This document shows positions 1-6,790 of a DNA stretch of 12,070 bases, piece after piece; position 1 is the stretch's first letter; each line of letters begins with the position of its first letter. The stretch comes from Bacteroidales bacterium (GTDB lineage: Bacteria; Bacteroidota; Bacteroidia; Bacteroidales; VadinHA17), in assembly GCA_027451265.1 (NCBI GenBank), contig DAIDJT010000053.1:1-12070 (forward strand). The letters run 5' to 3'. Position numbers and translations under genes: made by a program. The notes below the pieces were generated by a model. The model did no database searches, was not told the origin of the DNA, and saw only the letters and a program-made list of their open reading frames with translations.

Positions 1-108
1 TGGCATCATAATACCATGAAGCAGGGGTACATAAATGCTCAATGCGAGGGAAACAAGCTTCCAATTAGTCATTTATACGATTTTAGAAATGCAGCATCTC
101 AAATTTAA
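1..108 (+). CDS. possible 3' end of an unidentified gene (partial)
   Basis: Frame 1 is open from the window edge to a TAA at 106-108 and gives 35 residues ending in FRNAASQI. The composition (charged, aromatic and aliphatic residues mixed) is protein-like and no stop interrupts it, but 35 open codons can occur by chance. I do not recognise the family. It would run toward the lipoprotein gene at 325. What follows (109-318) is AT-rich and non-coding, consistent with a gene ending here. Alternatively it is chance reading through intergenic DNA. Confidence 0.35.
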   Translation, partial: WHHNTMKQGYINAQCEGNKLPISHLYDFRNAASQI

Positions 109-318
109 GAAGTGTTTTTAAGATTGTCAACAGTTTTCCCGAAATATTTTAATGTATGACTCTGCAAGATGACTTTCCATTACAATCATGGCGTCAGGCA
201 CCCGGCGCTATAAACATCATTAACAGACAACATATCGGAGAATACAAGAGATTTACTTGACTTCAGCAGCCAAATGACGTAAATTTATAAAGCGTTACCG
301 GGTGGAACTAAAACATAA
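109..318. other. AT-rich intergenic region
   Basis: No convincing coding frame on either strand. The only structure I can support is a Bacteroidota-type promoter near its right end, listed separately. No tRNA-like or strong terminator-like structure is visible. Confidence 0.5.
257..287 (+). promoter_or_regulatory. candidate Bacteroidota promoter for the lipoprotein gene
   Basis: TTG at 257-259 (-33 type) and TAAATTTA at 280-287, which matches seven of eight positions of the -7 consensus TAnnTTTG. The 20-nt spacer lies within the 19-21 nt usual for the primary sigma factor of this phylum. Transcription would start near 294 and leave a leader of about 30 nt before the ATG at 325. Inferred from spacing and consensus only. 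Confidence 0.4.
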
Positions 319-324
319 TTGCCT

Positions 325-765
325 ATGAAAAAGACTGCTGTTCTCTGCTCAATGCTCCTGTTTATGCTTGTGGCATGCAAACAGGAGCCCGTAAACCCTG
401 TCGTTGGCGCATGGGACCTGATTTACGCCAGACAGGTGGTAAATGACTCTACCGTATCCACATTCCCGGTTGACTACCAGGGAAGCCAGGTGAAAATGTG
501 GTGCAATAACTACTGGATGTTCGTGGATAAATTTACTGCGGACAGTGTAATCATAGATGGCTTCGGCGGCGGATCATATACCCTTGAGGGTATAGTATAC
601 AAGGAGACAATCAAATACCACTCAACCGCTGATTTTGTCGGACAAACATTACGGATGAGAATCGTCGTCGCCAACGATACCCTGGTCCAGGTATGGCCTG
701 CAGATGAAATGGGAGAAGTGGATAAAAGCAATTACTGGTCGGAAAAATACGTCAGGGTAAAATAG
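325..765 (+). CDS. small lipoprotein, possibly lipocalin-like
   Basis: 146 aa from the ATG at 325. An in-frame TTG two codons upstream (319) is possible, but ATG followed by AAA AAG begins a better signal peptide. Residues 1-17 form a lipoprotein signal (two lysines, a hydrophobic stretch, lipobox L-V-A-C) with the lipidated cysteine at position 18, so the mature protein should be membrane-anchored. The mature part starts with a V-x-G-A-W motif and alternates short beta-strand-like stretches rich in W, Y and V (GGGSYTLEG, LRMRIVV, LVQVW). This resembles the lipocalin-like or calycin lipoproteins common in Bacteroidota. Ligand and function are unknown. It is a single-gene unit with a plausible promoter upstream and a small hairpin just after the stop. 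The lipoprotein call is strong and the lipocalin fold is inference. Confidence 0.8.
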   Translation: MKKTAVLCSMLLFMLVACKQEPVNPVVGAWDLIYARQVVNDSTVSTFPVDYQGSQVKMWCNNYWMFVDKFTADSVIIDGFGGGSYTLEGIVYKETIKYHSTADFVGQTLRMRIVVANDTLVQVWPADEMGEVDKSNYWSEKYVRVK

Positions 766-767
766 GG

Positions 768-782
768 GATCGGGGGCCGATC
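768..782 (+). terminator. stem-loop just after the lipoprotein stop
   Basis: GATCGG, a GGG loop and CCGATC form a perfect 6-bp stem beginning 2 nt after the TAA. No T-tract follows, so it is not a textbook intrinsic terminator. It may protect the mRNA 3' end or terminate weakly. The rest of 783-983 shows no gene. Confidence 0.3.
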
Positions 783-983
783 ATGGAGTACAGTGCCGGT
801 TGACCTGCGAACTAGGCGGTAATTATTGCCCTCTGGGTTGCAATGCTTAAAAGTGTGCAGCCTGTATCCATCATTTGGCGTCTGTGTTACTATGCTGTAA
901 TCGCTGCGTGGTATTTGTCTGCTGACTGCGGACAGAAAACTGAAAACTTCACTATTGCCTTATGCCTGCCGCCTCTTGCCTGA

Positions 984-1511
984 TTACCTGGAAAGCAGCT
1001 TCACCAGCTTCTCATGCAGCTGTGCTGCCCAGGTCTCTATCTCCGAATGACCCCGTGTTTCAGCCTCGCGAAGCAGGCCAAGCAAGAGACGCAGCTTGAA
1101 CCTTGACCGCTCACCGGGCTGTGATGAATCCTTTTTTTCAGCATCACCGCTGAAGAAACCTTCACTGATGGTATGAACCATACCCCGCACATGGGCCGTG
1201 TACTGCAAAATCACCATGTGTGACTCAGCACCCTTCGCCGAACCAAGGGAGGGAATGACTGTGAAAATAGCAAAAGGCTTTTTATTCAGCGCTGCCTGGT
1301 TGTGCCTTACAAACTCCATCGCCTCAGGAACCCATCCTCCACCCTGCTCCTGGCAACCGGCAACGACAGCCGAATAACCCTTCACCGTTGTCACCCCTGA
1401 CATGGGTAACAGGGTCACATCCGCACCCAGGCCGGTCAACACCCGGGCCACACGTTCAGCCACACTGGCTGACAGCCCGGACATCCCCGCATGGGCGACA
1501 AGTATCTTCAT
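984..1511 (-). CDS. flavodoxin-domain protein (HemG-like fold)
   Basis: 175 aa. It begins with MKILVAHAGMSGLSASVAER, a flavodoxin-type first beta strand followed by a phosphate-binding loop (S-G-x-S) and a helix, as expected for FMN binding. Then come GADVTLLPM, a strand with YSAVVAGC, a helix ending in AMEFVRHNQAALNKKPFAIFTV, and a C-terminal helical part with a basic patch (GERSRFKLRLLL). The order and length resemble the flavodoxin-domain family that includes HemG, the menaquinone-linked protoporphyrinogen oxidase. The phosphate loop departs from the usual T-x-T-G-x-T and no haem-synthesis genes are nearby, so HemG function should not be assumed. The soluble protein probably mediates electron transfer or quinone reduction. 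It is divergent from the mutL cluster and has its own -7 box at 1537-1544. Confidence 0.75.
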   Translation of the reverse strand: MKILVAHAGMSGLSASVAERVARVLTGLGADVTLLPMSGVTTVKGYSAVVAGCQEQGGGWVPEAMEFVRHNQAALNKKPFAIFTVIPSLGSAKGAESHMVILQYTAHVRGMVHTISEGFFSGDAEKKDSSQPGERSRFKLRLLLGLLREAETRGHSEIETWAAQLHEKLVKLLSR

Positions 1512-1536
1512 GGTTCAGGTAACAGATTTAGTCTCT

Positions 1537-1544
1537 CAAAAGTA
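1537..1544 (-). promoter_or_regulatory. -7 promoter box for the flavodoxin gene
   Basis: Read on the minus strand this is TACTTTTG, an exact match to TAnnTTTG. Transcription would start near 1531 and leave a leader of about 20 nt before the ATG at 1511. I see no clear -33 TTG at the usual distance. Confidence 0.5.
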
Positions 1545-1611
1545 ATCAAAAAGAGTATAACCTGAAGCCACAGTCAGGCAATCACTGCTTCCCCGTTAAG
1601 GGTTTTCTTAC

Positions 1612-1619
1612 TACTTTTG
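1612..1619 (+). promoter_or_regulatory. -7 promoter box for the mutL cluster
   Basis: TACTTTTG, an exact match to the Bacteroidota -7 consensus TAnnTTTG and the same octamer as the divergent box at 1537-1544. Transcription would start near 1625, only about 8 nt before the ATG at 1633, giving a very short leader. A -33 TTG at 19-21 nt is not evident. Confidence 0.5.
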
Positions 1620-1632
1620 CAAAAAGACCACT

Positions 1633-2007
1633 ATGGCAATACCGAGTTTCTTCAAACAGAATAAACCGCGAGGCTTTAACTATATCCCCCGCTACTATGA
1701 CCCGGTAAAGGAGGAGCTTGAACAACGCCGCAGGGAATGGGAAAAGGAGCGCGGTAAACAGGATGAGGGGAAGAACACTCCGGGAGAAGGACTCTCCTCC
1801 TCTGAAGCTTCGGAAGGAGCAGAATCCTCCTCAGCTGAAGCTCCGGAGAACAGAGCCCGCCAACCCTACCGCACAAAGATCATGCGGGGCGACATGAAAA
1901 ACTACTTCCCCAGAAGACAGGAAAGGGTCAGGAAACAAAACACAATAAGACTCCTGGTCATCCTCATCATTATTGCCCTTATAGTTTATATCTATCTTCG
2001 CTTCTAA
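1633..2007 (+). CDS. small protein with C-terminal membrane anchor, upstream of mutL
   Basis: 124 aa. The N-terminal part has an aromatic/basic motif (FNYIPRYYDP, about residues 15-24), then a charged helix-prone stretch (KEELEQRRREWEKERGKQ). A Ser/Glu-rich low-complexity linker spans about 47-75, followed by a basic segment with MRGDMKNYFPRR. A single hydrophobic segment at about 105-122 ends almost at the C-terminus (LRF), so the protein is probably tail-anchored with its charged domain in the cytoplasm. Short proteins of this kind sit before mutL in Bacteroidota, and I recall some being labelled riboflavin synthase subunit beta, for which nothing here gives support. Its stop is 9 nt before mutL, so the two are almost certainly co-transcribed. 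Function unknown. Confidence 0.75.
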   Translation: MAIPSFFKQNKPRGFNYIPRYYDPVKEELEQRRREWEKERGKQDEGKNTPGEGLSSSEASEGAESSSAEAPENRARQPYRTKIMRGDMKNYFPRRQERVRKQNTIRLLVILIIIALIVYIYLRF

Positions 2008-2016
2008 ACTACCCGG

Positions 2017-3891
2017 ATGAGTGACATTATCAAGCTCCTGCCCGACTCCGTCGCCAACCAGATAGCGGCCGGCGAAGTCATCCAGCGCCCCGCATCGGTG
2101 GTCAAGGAGCTGACCGAGAACGCCGTTGACGCAGGAGCCACGGAGATAAGCGTCGTCATCCGCGATGCGGGACGCACCCTCGTGCAGGTGATAGACAACG
2201 GCTGCGGCATGAGCGAGACCGACGCCCGCCTCTCTTTTGAAAGACATGCCACCTCAAAGATCTCATCTGCTGACGACCTCTTCACCATCACTACTAAAGG
2301 ATTTCGCGGCGAGGCGCTGGCCTCAATAGCGGCAGTCTCCATGACAGAACTGCGCACAAGGCGCGAAGAAGACGAAGCAGGAACCCTCGTGGAGATAAAC
2401 AACTCGAGGGTTACCAGGCAGGAACCCTGCTCCTGCGCCGCAGGATCAGTCTTCAGCGTCAGGAACCTCTTCTTCAATGTCCCCGCACGCCGCAAGTTCC
2501 TTAAATCAGACACCACCGAGTTCAGACATATTATTACCGAGTTCCAGCGTGTGTCGCTGGCTCACCCTGAGATACGGTTCAACCTGACCCACAATGACCA
2601 GGAGATCTACCGCCTGCCGGCGGGAAACCAACGCCAGCGGATCGTGGGGCTCTTCGGCAAACACTATAACCAGAACCTCGTCAGCGTTGAGACCTCCACC
2701 TCAATAGTCACTGTCAGCGGGTTCGCGGGCAAGCCCGAAAACGCACGCCGCTCTGCCGGTGAACAGTTTTTCTTCGTGAACAACAGGTTCATCAGGCACC
2801 CGTACCTTCACCGGGCGGTGCTTGAAGCCTACCAGGGCCTCCTTCCCCCTGACACACTGCCGGCATATTTTATTTACATGACCGCCGACCCGGCAACAAT
2901 TGACGTCAACATCCATCCAACCAAGACTGAGGTCAAGTTTGAAGACGAGAGATCCGTCTGGCAGATCATGCTGGCCTCGGTCCGTGAGGCGCTGGGCCGG
3001 TTCAATGTTGTGCCCTCGCTCGACTTCGGGCCTGAGGGCGCAGTGGAGATACCGGTCATAATGGGGAATACTCCTCCCCCGCCTCTGCCCCAGATAGAGG
3101 TTGACCACACCTTCAATCCCTTTGAGGGCACCGAGTACCAGAGACCTGAGACAAAATGGAAGTGGGAGGCTGAACGCAACACCCCCCGCAACTGGGAGTC
3201 GTTATTCACAATCACTGCCCGCAGCGGCGCTGAAGGCAGGGAGAAGCAGGCCGGCGCCGGGCACGACAGCTATGAGGGAGGCGGGCAGGGGGAAGAAGGC
3301 CGTGCGGCAGACGGCATCAGCAGCGCAGGCCAGCGCCGTTTCTTCCAGGTGAAGAACCGCTACATCATGTGCCCGGTCATATCCGGCATAATGATGATAG
3401 ACCAGCGCAGGGCACATGAGAGGGTGCTGTACGAGAGATACCTGACCTCGCTGGGTGACGGCCCGAGGCCGGCACAGGTGTCGCTCTTCCCCGTGGAGGC
3501 GGAACTCAACCCCGGCGACATGGTGATCATTGAAGAGATAAGCGACCAGCTCAGGATGCTCGGTTTTGACATAAAGACAGGAAAAGAGGGCACAGTAACG
3601 ATCACCGGCCACCCGGCTGACAGCCGTAATGCCAGCCCCCTGTCGATGCTCGAGACCATTATTGCCGAATACAAACATTCAATGGGCGATCCATCCATAG
3701 GCGCACGGGAACGTGTTGCCCTCTCGATGGCCAGGGCTTCAGCCATACAGTACGGAACTCCGCTCACGCATACAGAGATGGAGGAACTCTTTGACATGCT
3801 CTTCGCCTGTGCCATGCCAAACTACTCTCCCACAGGCAAAACGGTGATGAATATAATCACCCTTGAGGAGCTTGACCGGAGATTCAGCTGA
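2017..3891 (+). CDS. mutL: DNA mismatch repair protein MutL
   Basis: 624 aa. MutL couples mismatch recognition by MutS to downstream excision. The N-terminal GHKL ATPase is intact: NQIAAGEVIQRPASVVKEL; E31 and N35 in KELTENAVDAGA; D60 in DNGCGM; RHATSK (76-81); and GFRGEALASI (95-104). The transducer domain contains the FFFVNNRFIRH motif and the NIHPTKTEVKF loop. A Gly/Glu-rich linker (about 400-440) leads to the C-terminal dimerisation domain. There the family's DQHA-x2-E-x4-E metal motif reads DQRRAHERVLYE (462-473): the acidic residues remain, but His and Ala are both Arg. The C-terminal CPHGRP-type motif is replaced by YSPTGKT. I see no MutH here, so whether this MutL nicks DNA is open. 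The start follows the small membrane protein by 9 nt. Confidence 0.97.
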   Translation: MSDIIKLLPDSVANQIAAGEVIQRPASVVKELTENAVDAGATEISVVIRDAGRTLVQVIDNGCGMSETDARLSFERHATSKISSADDLFTITTKGFRGEALASIAAVSMTELRTRREEDEAGTLVEINNSRVTRQEPCSCAAGSVFSVRNLFFNVPARRKFLKSDTTEFRHIITEFQRVSLAHPEIRFNLTHNDQEIYRLPAGNQRQRIVGLFGKHYNQNLVSVETSTSIVTVSGFAGKPENARRSAGEQFFFVNNRFIRHPYLHRAVLEAYQGLLPPDTLPAYFIYMTADPATIDVNIHPTKTEVKFEDERSVWQIMLASVREALGRFNVVPSLDFGPEGAVEIPVIMGNTPPPPLPQIEVDHTFNPFEGTEYQRPETKWKWEAERNTPRNWESLFTITARSGAEGREKQAGAGHDSYEGGGQGEEGRAADGISSAGQRRFFQVKNRYIMCPVISGIMMIDQRRAHERVLYERYLTSLGDGPRPAQVSLFPVEAELNPGDMVIIEEISDQLRMLGFDIKTGKEGTVTITGHPADSRNASPLSMLETIIAEYKHSMGDPSIGARERVALSMARASAIQYGTPLTHTEMEELFDMLFACAMPNYSPTGKTVMNIITLEELDRRFS

Positions 3892-3908
3892 TTTTCGGTC
3901 AGAATGGC

Positions 3909-3916
3909 TAAATTTG
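3909..3916 (+). promoter_or_regulatory. internal -7 box between mutL and the rhomboid genes
   Basis: TAAATTTG, an exact match to TAnnTTTG, in the 52-nt gap after mutL. Transcription would begin near 3922 with a leader of about 20 nt before the ATG at 3944. No good -33 TTG is present at 19-21 nt. It could let the rhomboid-rhomboid-EEP block be expressed apart from mutL. Confidence 0.45.
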
Positions 3917-3943
3917 CGGTCTGAAACACGAGAAAACAACAAG

Positions 3944-4678
3944 ATGAACAGAATACTCTCAGGAACTCCCCCGGTGGTGAAAAACCTCATCATCATAAAT
4001 GTGGTGATGCTCCTGCTATATGAACTTCTCAAGTATACGACAGGCATCAACCTGAACGGCATCCTCGGGCTGTATTTCCCGAAGTCGGAGTTCTTCCGGT
4101 CATGGCAGATCGTCACGCACATGTTCATGCACGGCGGATTCGTGCACCTGCTTTTCAACATGTTTGCCCTGTGGATGTTCGGGAGGATACTTGAACAGGT
4201 ATGGGGGCCAAAGCGGTTCCTGCTCTATTACCTGATTACGGGACTGGGCGCAGCTTTCTTCTTTGAATTGGTACAGTGGTACCAGTACAACAAGGTGATG
4301 GGAATCCTCTCACCCGAGCAGCTTCAGTATGTCTATGATGCCGGAAGCAATGCCGTCAGCCAGGGCAAGAACTTCACCGACCCGGATATGGGGAGGCTCA
4401 ACTCGATACTCAATGTTCCTGTTGTGGGAGCATCAGGAGCGGTCTACGGAGTGCTTCTGGCCTTCGGTGTGCTCTTCCCAAACACACAGCTGATGTTTAT
4501 ATTTCCTCCCATACCTGTCAAGGCGAAATACGTTGTCATAGGGTATGCAGCCATAGAGCTCTACCTGGCCATCACAAGCCCGGGAAGCAGCATAGCCCAT
4601 ACGGCACATCTCGGCGGGATGCTCTTCGGCTATATCCTGATAAGATACTGGCGGAAGACAACTAAAACCCTTTACTGA
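3944..4678 (+). CDS. rhomboid-family intramembrane serine protease (first of pair)
   Basis: 244 aa from the ATG at 3944. The frame is open from 3863, but that would overlap mutL by 29 nt and add a polar stretch before the first membrane helix, and 3944 lies just behind a -7 box. The core has H68-x3-N72 in the second helix (HGGFVHLLFNM, oxyanion side), the catalytic serine S164 in GASGAVYG and the catalytic histidine H222 in AHLGGM, with at least six hydrophobic helices. All residues needed for intramembrane Ser-His proteolysis are present. An insert between helices (about 108-156) with a polar loop is longer than in GlpG. Substrates are unknown; rhomboids cut single-pass membrane proteins within the bilayer. 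Its TGA overlaps the ATG of the second rhomboid by 1 nt (TGATG), indicating translational coupling. Confidence 0.9.
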   Translation: MNRILSGTPPVVKNLIIINVVMLLLYELLKYTTGINLNGILGLYFPKSEFFRSWQIVTHMFMHGGFVHLLFNMFALWMFGRILEQVWGPKRFLLYYLITGLGAAFFFELVQWYQYNKVMGILSPEQLQYVYDAGSNAVSQGKNFTDPDMGRLNSILNVPVVGASGAVYGVLLAFGVLFPNTQLMFIFPPIPVKAKYVVIGYAAIELYLAITSPGSSIAHTAHLGGMLFGYILIRYWRKTTKTLY

Positions 4679-5592
4679 TGAACATCTGGGACGAGATAAA
4701 GGGGTCATTCAAACATGGCACAGCCCTCACGCGGCTGATGTACATCAATGGTGCCGTTTTCCTGATAATTAAGATTATTGAAGTCATCGGGGTACTTACC
4801 GCCAGTCCCGGGCTGGCACCGGCGGTGATTTCGAATCTTGCCGTTCCGGCCTCCACCACCGCCCTGGCTCTCAAGCCATGGACACCCCTGACATATATGT
4901 TCACCCACCAGGGATTCATCCATCTGCTCTTTAACCTTATGTGGCTGTGGTGGTTCGGAAAAATATTCCTGGCATACCTCGATCAGCGCAAGCTGGTGGC
5001 ACTTTACATCATGGGGGGGCTGGCCGGGGCACTGCTTTATATAATCGTCTTCAATATCTTCCCGGCTTTCGCGTCAGCGGTGAATGTATCAATAGCACTG
5101 GGTGCCTCAGCCTCGGTGATGGCACTGGTTATAGGCACCGCTGTCTACCTGCCGGACCTTGAGCTGCACCTGCTTTTCTTCGGACGGGTGAAGCTGAAAT
5201 ACCTGGCGCTGGTGACGTTCCTTATAACTTCAGTATTTGACTTCTCGGTCAATACCGGGGGCAAGATAGCCCACATCGGGGGCGCACTGATGGGACTGGC
5301 ATACGGTCAGGGCATCAGGAATGGCAGGGATTTTGGGGCATGGTTAAACACGATCATCGACTTCGTTGTTAATCTCTTCAAGCCCGGCAGAAGGCTGAAG
5401 GTGAAATACAAAAAAGCCGGTGCCGCCTTTGACGCGGGGAAGACGAAGACAGACATTGAGTATAACACGGCAAAAGCCGGGAGACAGAAGGAGATAGACC
5501 ATATACTCGACAAGATTTCAAAAGGAGGTTATGACAGTCTCACGAAGGAAGAAAAAGCAATCCTCTTCAGCGAGAGCCAGAAAAAAGGGTAG
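4678..5592 (+). CDS. rhomboid-family intramembrane protease with C-terminal cytoplasmic tail (second of pair)
   Basis: 304 aa, starting within the stop codon of the first rhomboid. It keeps H82-x3-N86 (HQGFIHLLFNLMWLWWFG), S144 in GASASVMA and H199 in AHIGGA, so the Ser-His dyad is present. The residue after the serine is Ala, where the family has the GxSG glycine. Hydrophobic helices run to about 240. A basic tail follows, with a conserved-looking helical block (EIDHILDKISKGGYDSLTKE, about 265-284). I recall a small domain of this type (I believe DUF6576) at the end of many Bacteroidota rhomboids. The last 62 nt also encode the N-terminus of the next gene. The two rhomboids may have different substrates or act as partners, which is inference. 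Confidence 0.88.
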   Translation: MNIWDEIKGSFKHGTALTRLMYINGAVFLIIKIIEVIGVLTASPGLAPAVISNLAVPASTTALALKPWTPLTYMFTHQGFIHLLFNLMWLWWFGKIFLAYLDQRKLVALYIMGGLAGALLYIIVFNIFPAFASAVNVSIALGASASVMALVIGTAVYLPDLELHLLFFGRVKLKYLALVTFLITSVFDFSVNTGGKIAHIGGALMGLAYGQGIRNGRDFGAWLNTIIDFVVNLFKPGRRLKVKYKKAGAAFDAGKTKTDIEYNTAKAGRQKEIDHILDKISKGGYDSLTKEEKAILFSESQKKG

Positions 5593-6715
5593 CGGTATAA
5601 GGCGCTTCACGCGAAACATACTGCTGGCGGTCACCTTCTTCCTTGTCCTCCTCCTGTTGCTGGCATACCTTTCAATCTACCTCAATCCTGCAACAATTGC
5701 CTTCCCTGCGATTTTCGGACTGGCATATCCGTACATTGCTGCCGCGAACCTGGTGATTGTGATCGTCTGGATCCTGTTCAGGAAGTGGTATGCGCTGATA
5801 CCGGCCCTGGCCGTGGTGGCGGGATTAGGATACATCCACAACTTCATCAGGTTCACAAACCAGGGACGCGAGGAGCACCATGACCTGAAGCTGATGAGCT
5901 ACAACGTGCGCCTGTTCAATATTTATGAATCGGGTGAAAAGAACACATACAGCAAGATGCTCCAGCTTCTCAGGAAAGAGGATCCGGGCATTCTGTGCGT
6001 GCAGGAGTATTTTGTCAAGGGTGATCCTGCCGTTGGCGAAAGGAAGCTCAGGGAAAGCCTCGGGGAGAAAAGATACACTCATTTCAAGCTGATCAAGAGT
6101 GGCACGGCCAGCCGCTACGGAATTGCAACCATCTCGCGGTACCCTATCATACACAGGGGCGATGTGGTGCATCCGGGGTCATCATCACTGACAATTTTCA
6201 GTGATATCGTTGTTGACACCGATACGTTCCGGGTTTACAACAATCACCTGCAATCGTTCCGCCTCCGCCGCGTGGAGGGAACCCTCCTCAATGAGATTAC
6301 CGGAGAGGAGAATGGGAGCTCAATGGACAATATCTCAGGTATTTACCGTAGCCTGATGCAGGGATTTGCCAGTCGTGCCCTGCAGGTTGACCGGGTGAGG
6401 AGGCACATGGAGTCATCACCGTACCCTGTGATTGTGGCCGGTGACTTCAATGACACGCCCGTTTCATACACGTATCGCGTCATGCGCCGCGGGCTGAAGG
6501 ATGCCTTTGTGGAGGCGGGTTACGGGGCCGGGTTCACATACCGGGGTAAGTACCCGCCAAACAGGATAGATTATGTCCTGTACAGCGAAGGGATAGAATG
6601 CACTGACTTTGATATTGTCAAGGTGAGGTATTCAGACCACTACCCGGTGATAGCCTATTTCAGGCGTGCTGACCGAAAGGAAGTTTTGACAGGCAAGGAT
6701 TCACGCCGGAAATAA
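5531..6715 (+). CDS. membrane-anchored endonuclease/exonuclease/phosphatase (EEP) family protein
   Basis: 394 aa. A very basic N-terminus (residues 5-28) precedes three hydrophobic segments (about 30-51, 56-83 and 87-104). The EEP hydrolase domain (about 118-388) has N125 in MSYNVRLFN, E159 in ILCVQEYF, D305 and N307 in AGDFNDTP, D347 in RIDYVLY, and D369-H370 in YSDHYPV. This is the full DNase I/exonuclease III/sphingomyelinase-type Mg-dependent catalytic set. With a basic, presumably cytoplasmic, N-terminus and three helices, the catalytic domain should face the periplasm; this is topology inference. The substrate (nucleic acid, phospholipid or other phosphodiester) cannot be told from sequence. 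The only sensible start lies 62 nt inside the second rhomboid gene, and no other ATG or GTG exists before the membrane segment. AAAGGAGG at 5521-5528 is only 2 nt from this ATG. Confidence 0.87.
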   Translation: MTVSRRKKKQSSSARARKKGSGIRRFTRNILLAVTFFLVLLLLLAYLSIYLNPATIAFPAIFGLAYPYIAAANLVIVIVWILFRKWYALIPALAVVAGLGYIHNFIRFTNQGREEHHDLKLMSYNVRLFNIYESGEKNTYSKMLQLLRKEDPGILCVQEYFVKGDPAVGERKLRESLGEKRYTHFKLIKSGTASRYGIATISRYPIIHRGDVVHPGSSSLTIFSDIVVDTDTFRVYNNHLQSFRLRRVEGTLLNEITGEENGSSMDNISGIYRSLMQGFASRALQVDRVRRHMESSPYPVIVAGDFNDTPVSYTYRVMRRGLKDAFVEAGYGAGFTYRGKYPPNRIDYVLYSEGIECTDFDIVKVRYSDHYPVIAYFRRADRKEVLTGKDSRRK

Positions 6716-6730
6716 CCGAGTCAATCACCC

Positions 6731-6777
6731 TTTCTTGCCGTGAGGAAGGTTCGTCAGGTCAGCAACCCGGCAGGAAA
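6731..6777. other. imperfect inverted repeat between convergent genes
   Basis: TTTCTTGCCG at 6731-6740 pairs with CGGCAGGAAA at 6768-6777 (10 bp with one G-T pair, loop about 27 nt). It lies between the ends of the EEP and dehydratase genes, where a bidirectional terminator would be expected. Neither strand has a T-tract just after the stem, so termination is only possible, not shown. Confidence 0.3.
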
Positions 6778-6790
6778 AAATGACTGTCAA

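Noticed and set aside
200..303. ACCCGG (200-205) and CCGGGT (298-303) inverted repeat before the lipoprotein
   Set aside because: Six-base arms about 90 nt apart are expected by chance and correspond to no known structure.
918..937. Possible stem GTCTGC/GCGGAC downstream of the flavodoxin gene
   Set aside because: Short, contains a wobble pair and has no T-tract on either strand, so not supportable as a terminator.
3863..3943. Upstream start of the first rhomboid at 3863
   Set aside because: It lies within mutL and ahead of the -7 box at 3909. The extension is polar and has no role in a rhomboid fold.
3202..4161. Minus-strand open frames opposite mutL and the first rhomboid
   Set aside because: The forward proteins have full family motifs across the same bases, and the reverse frames lack domain features or plausible starts.
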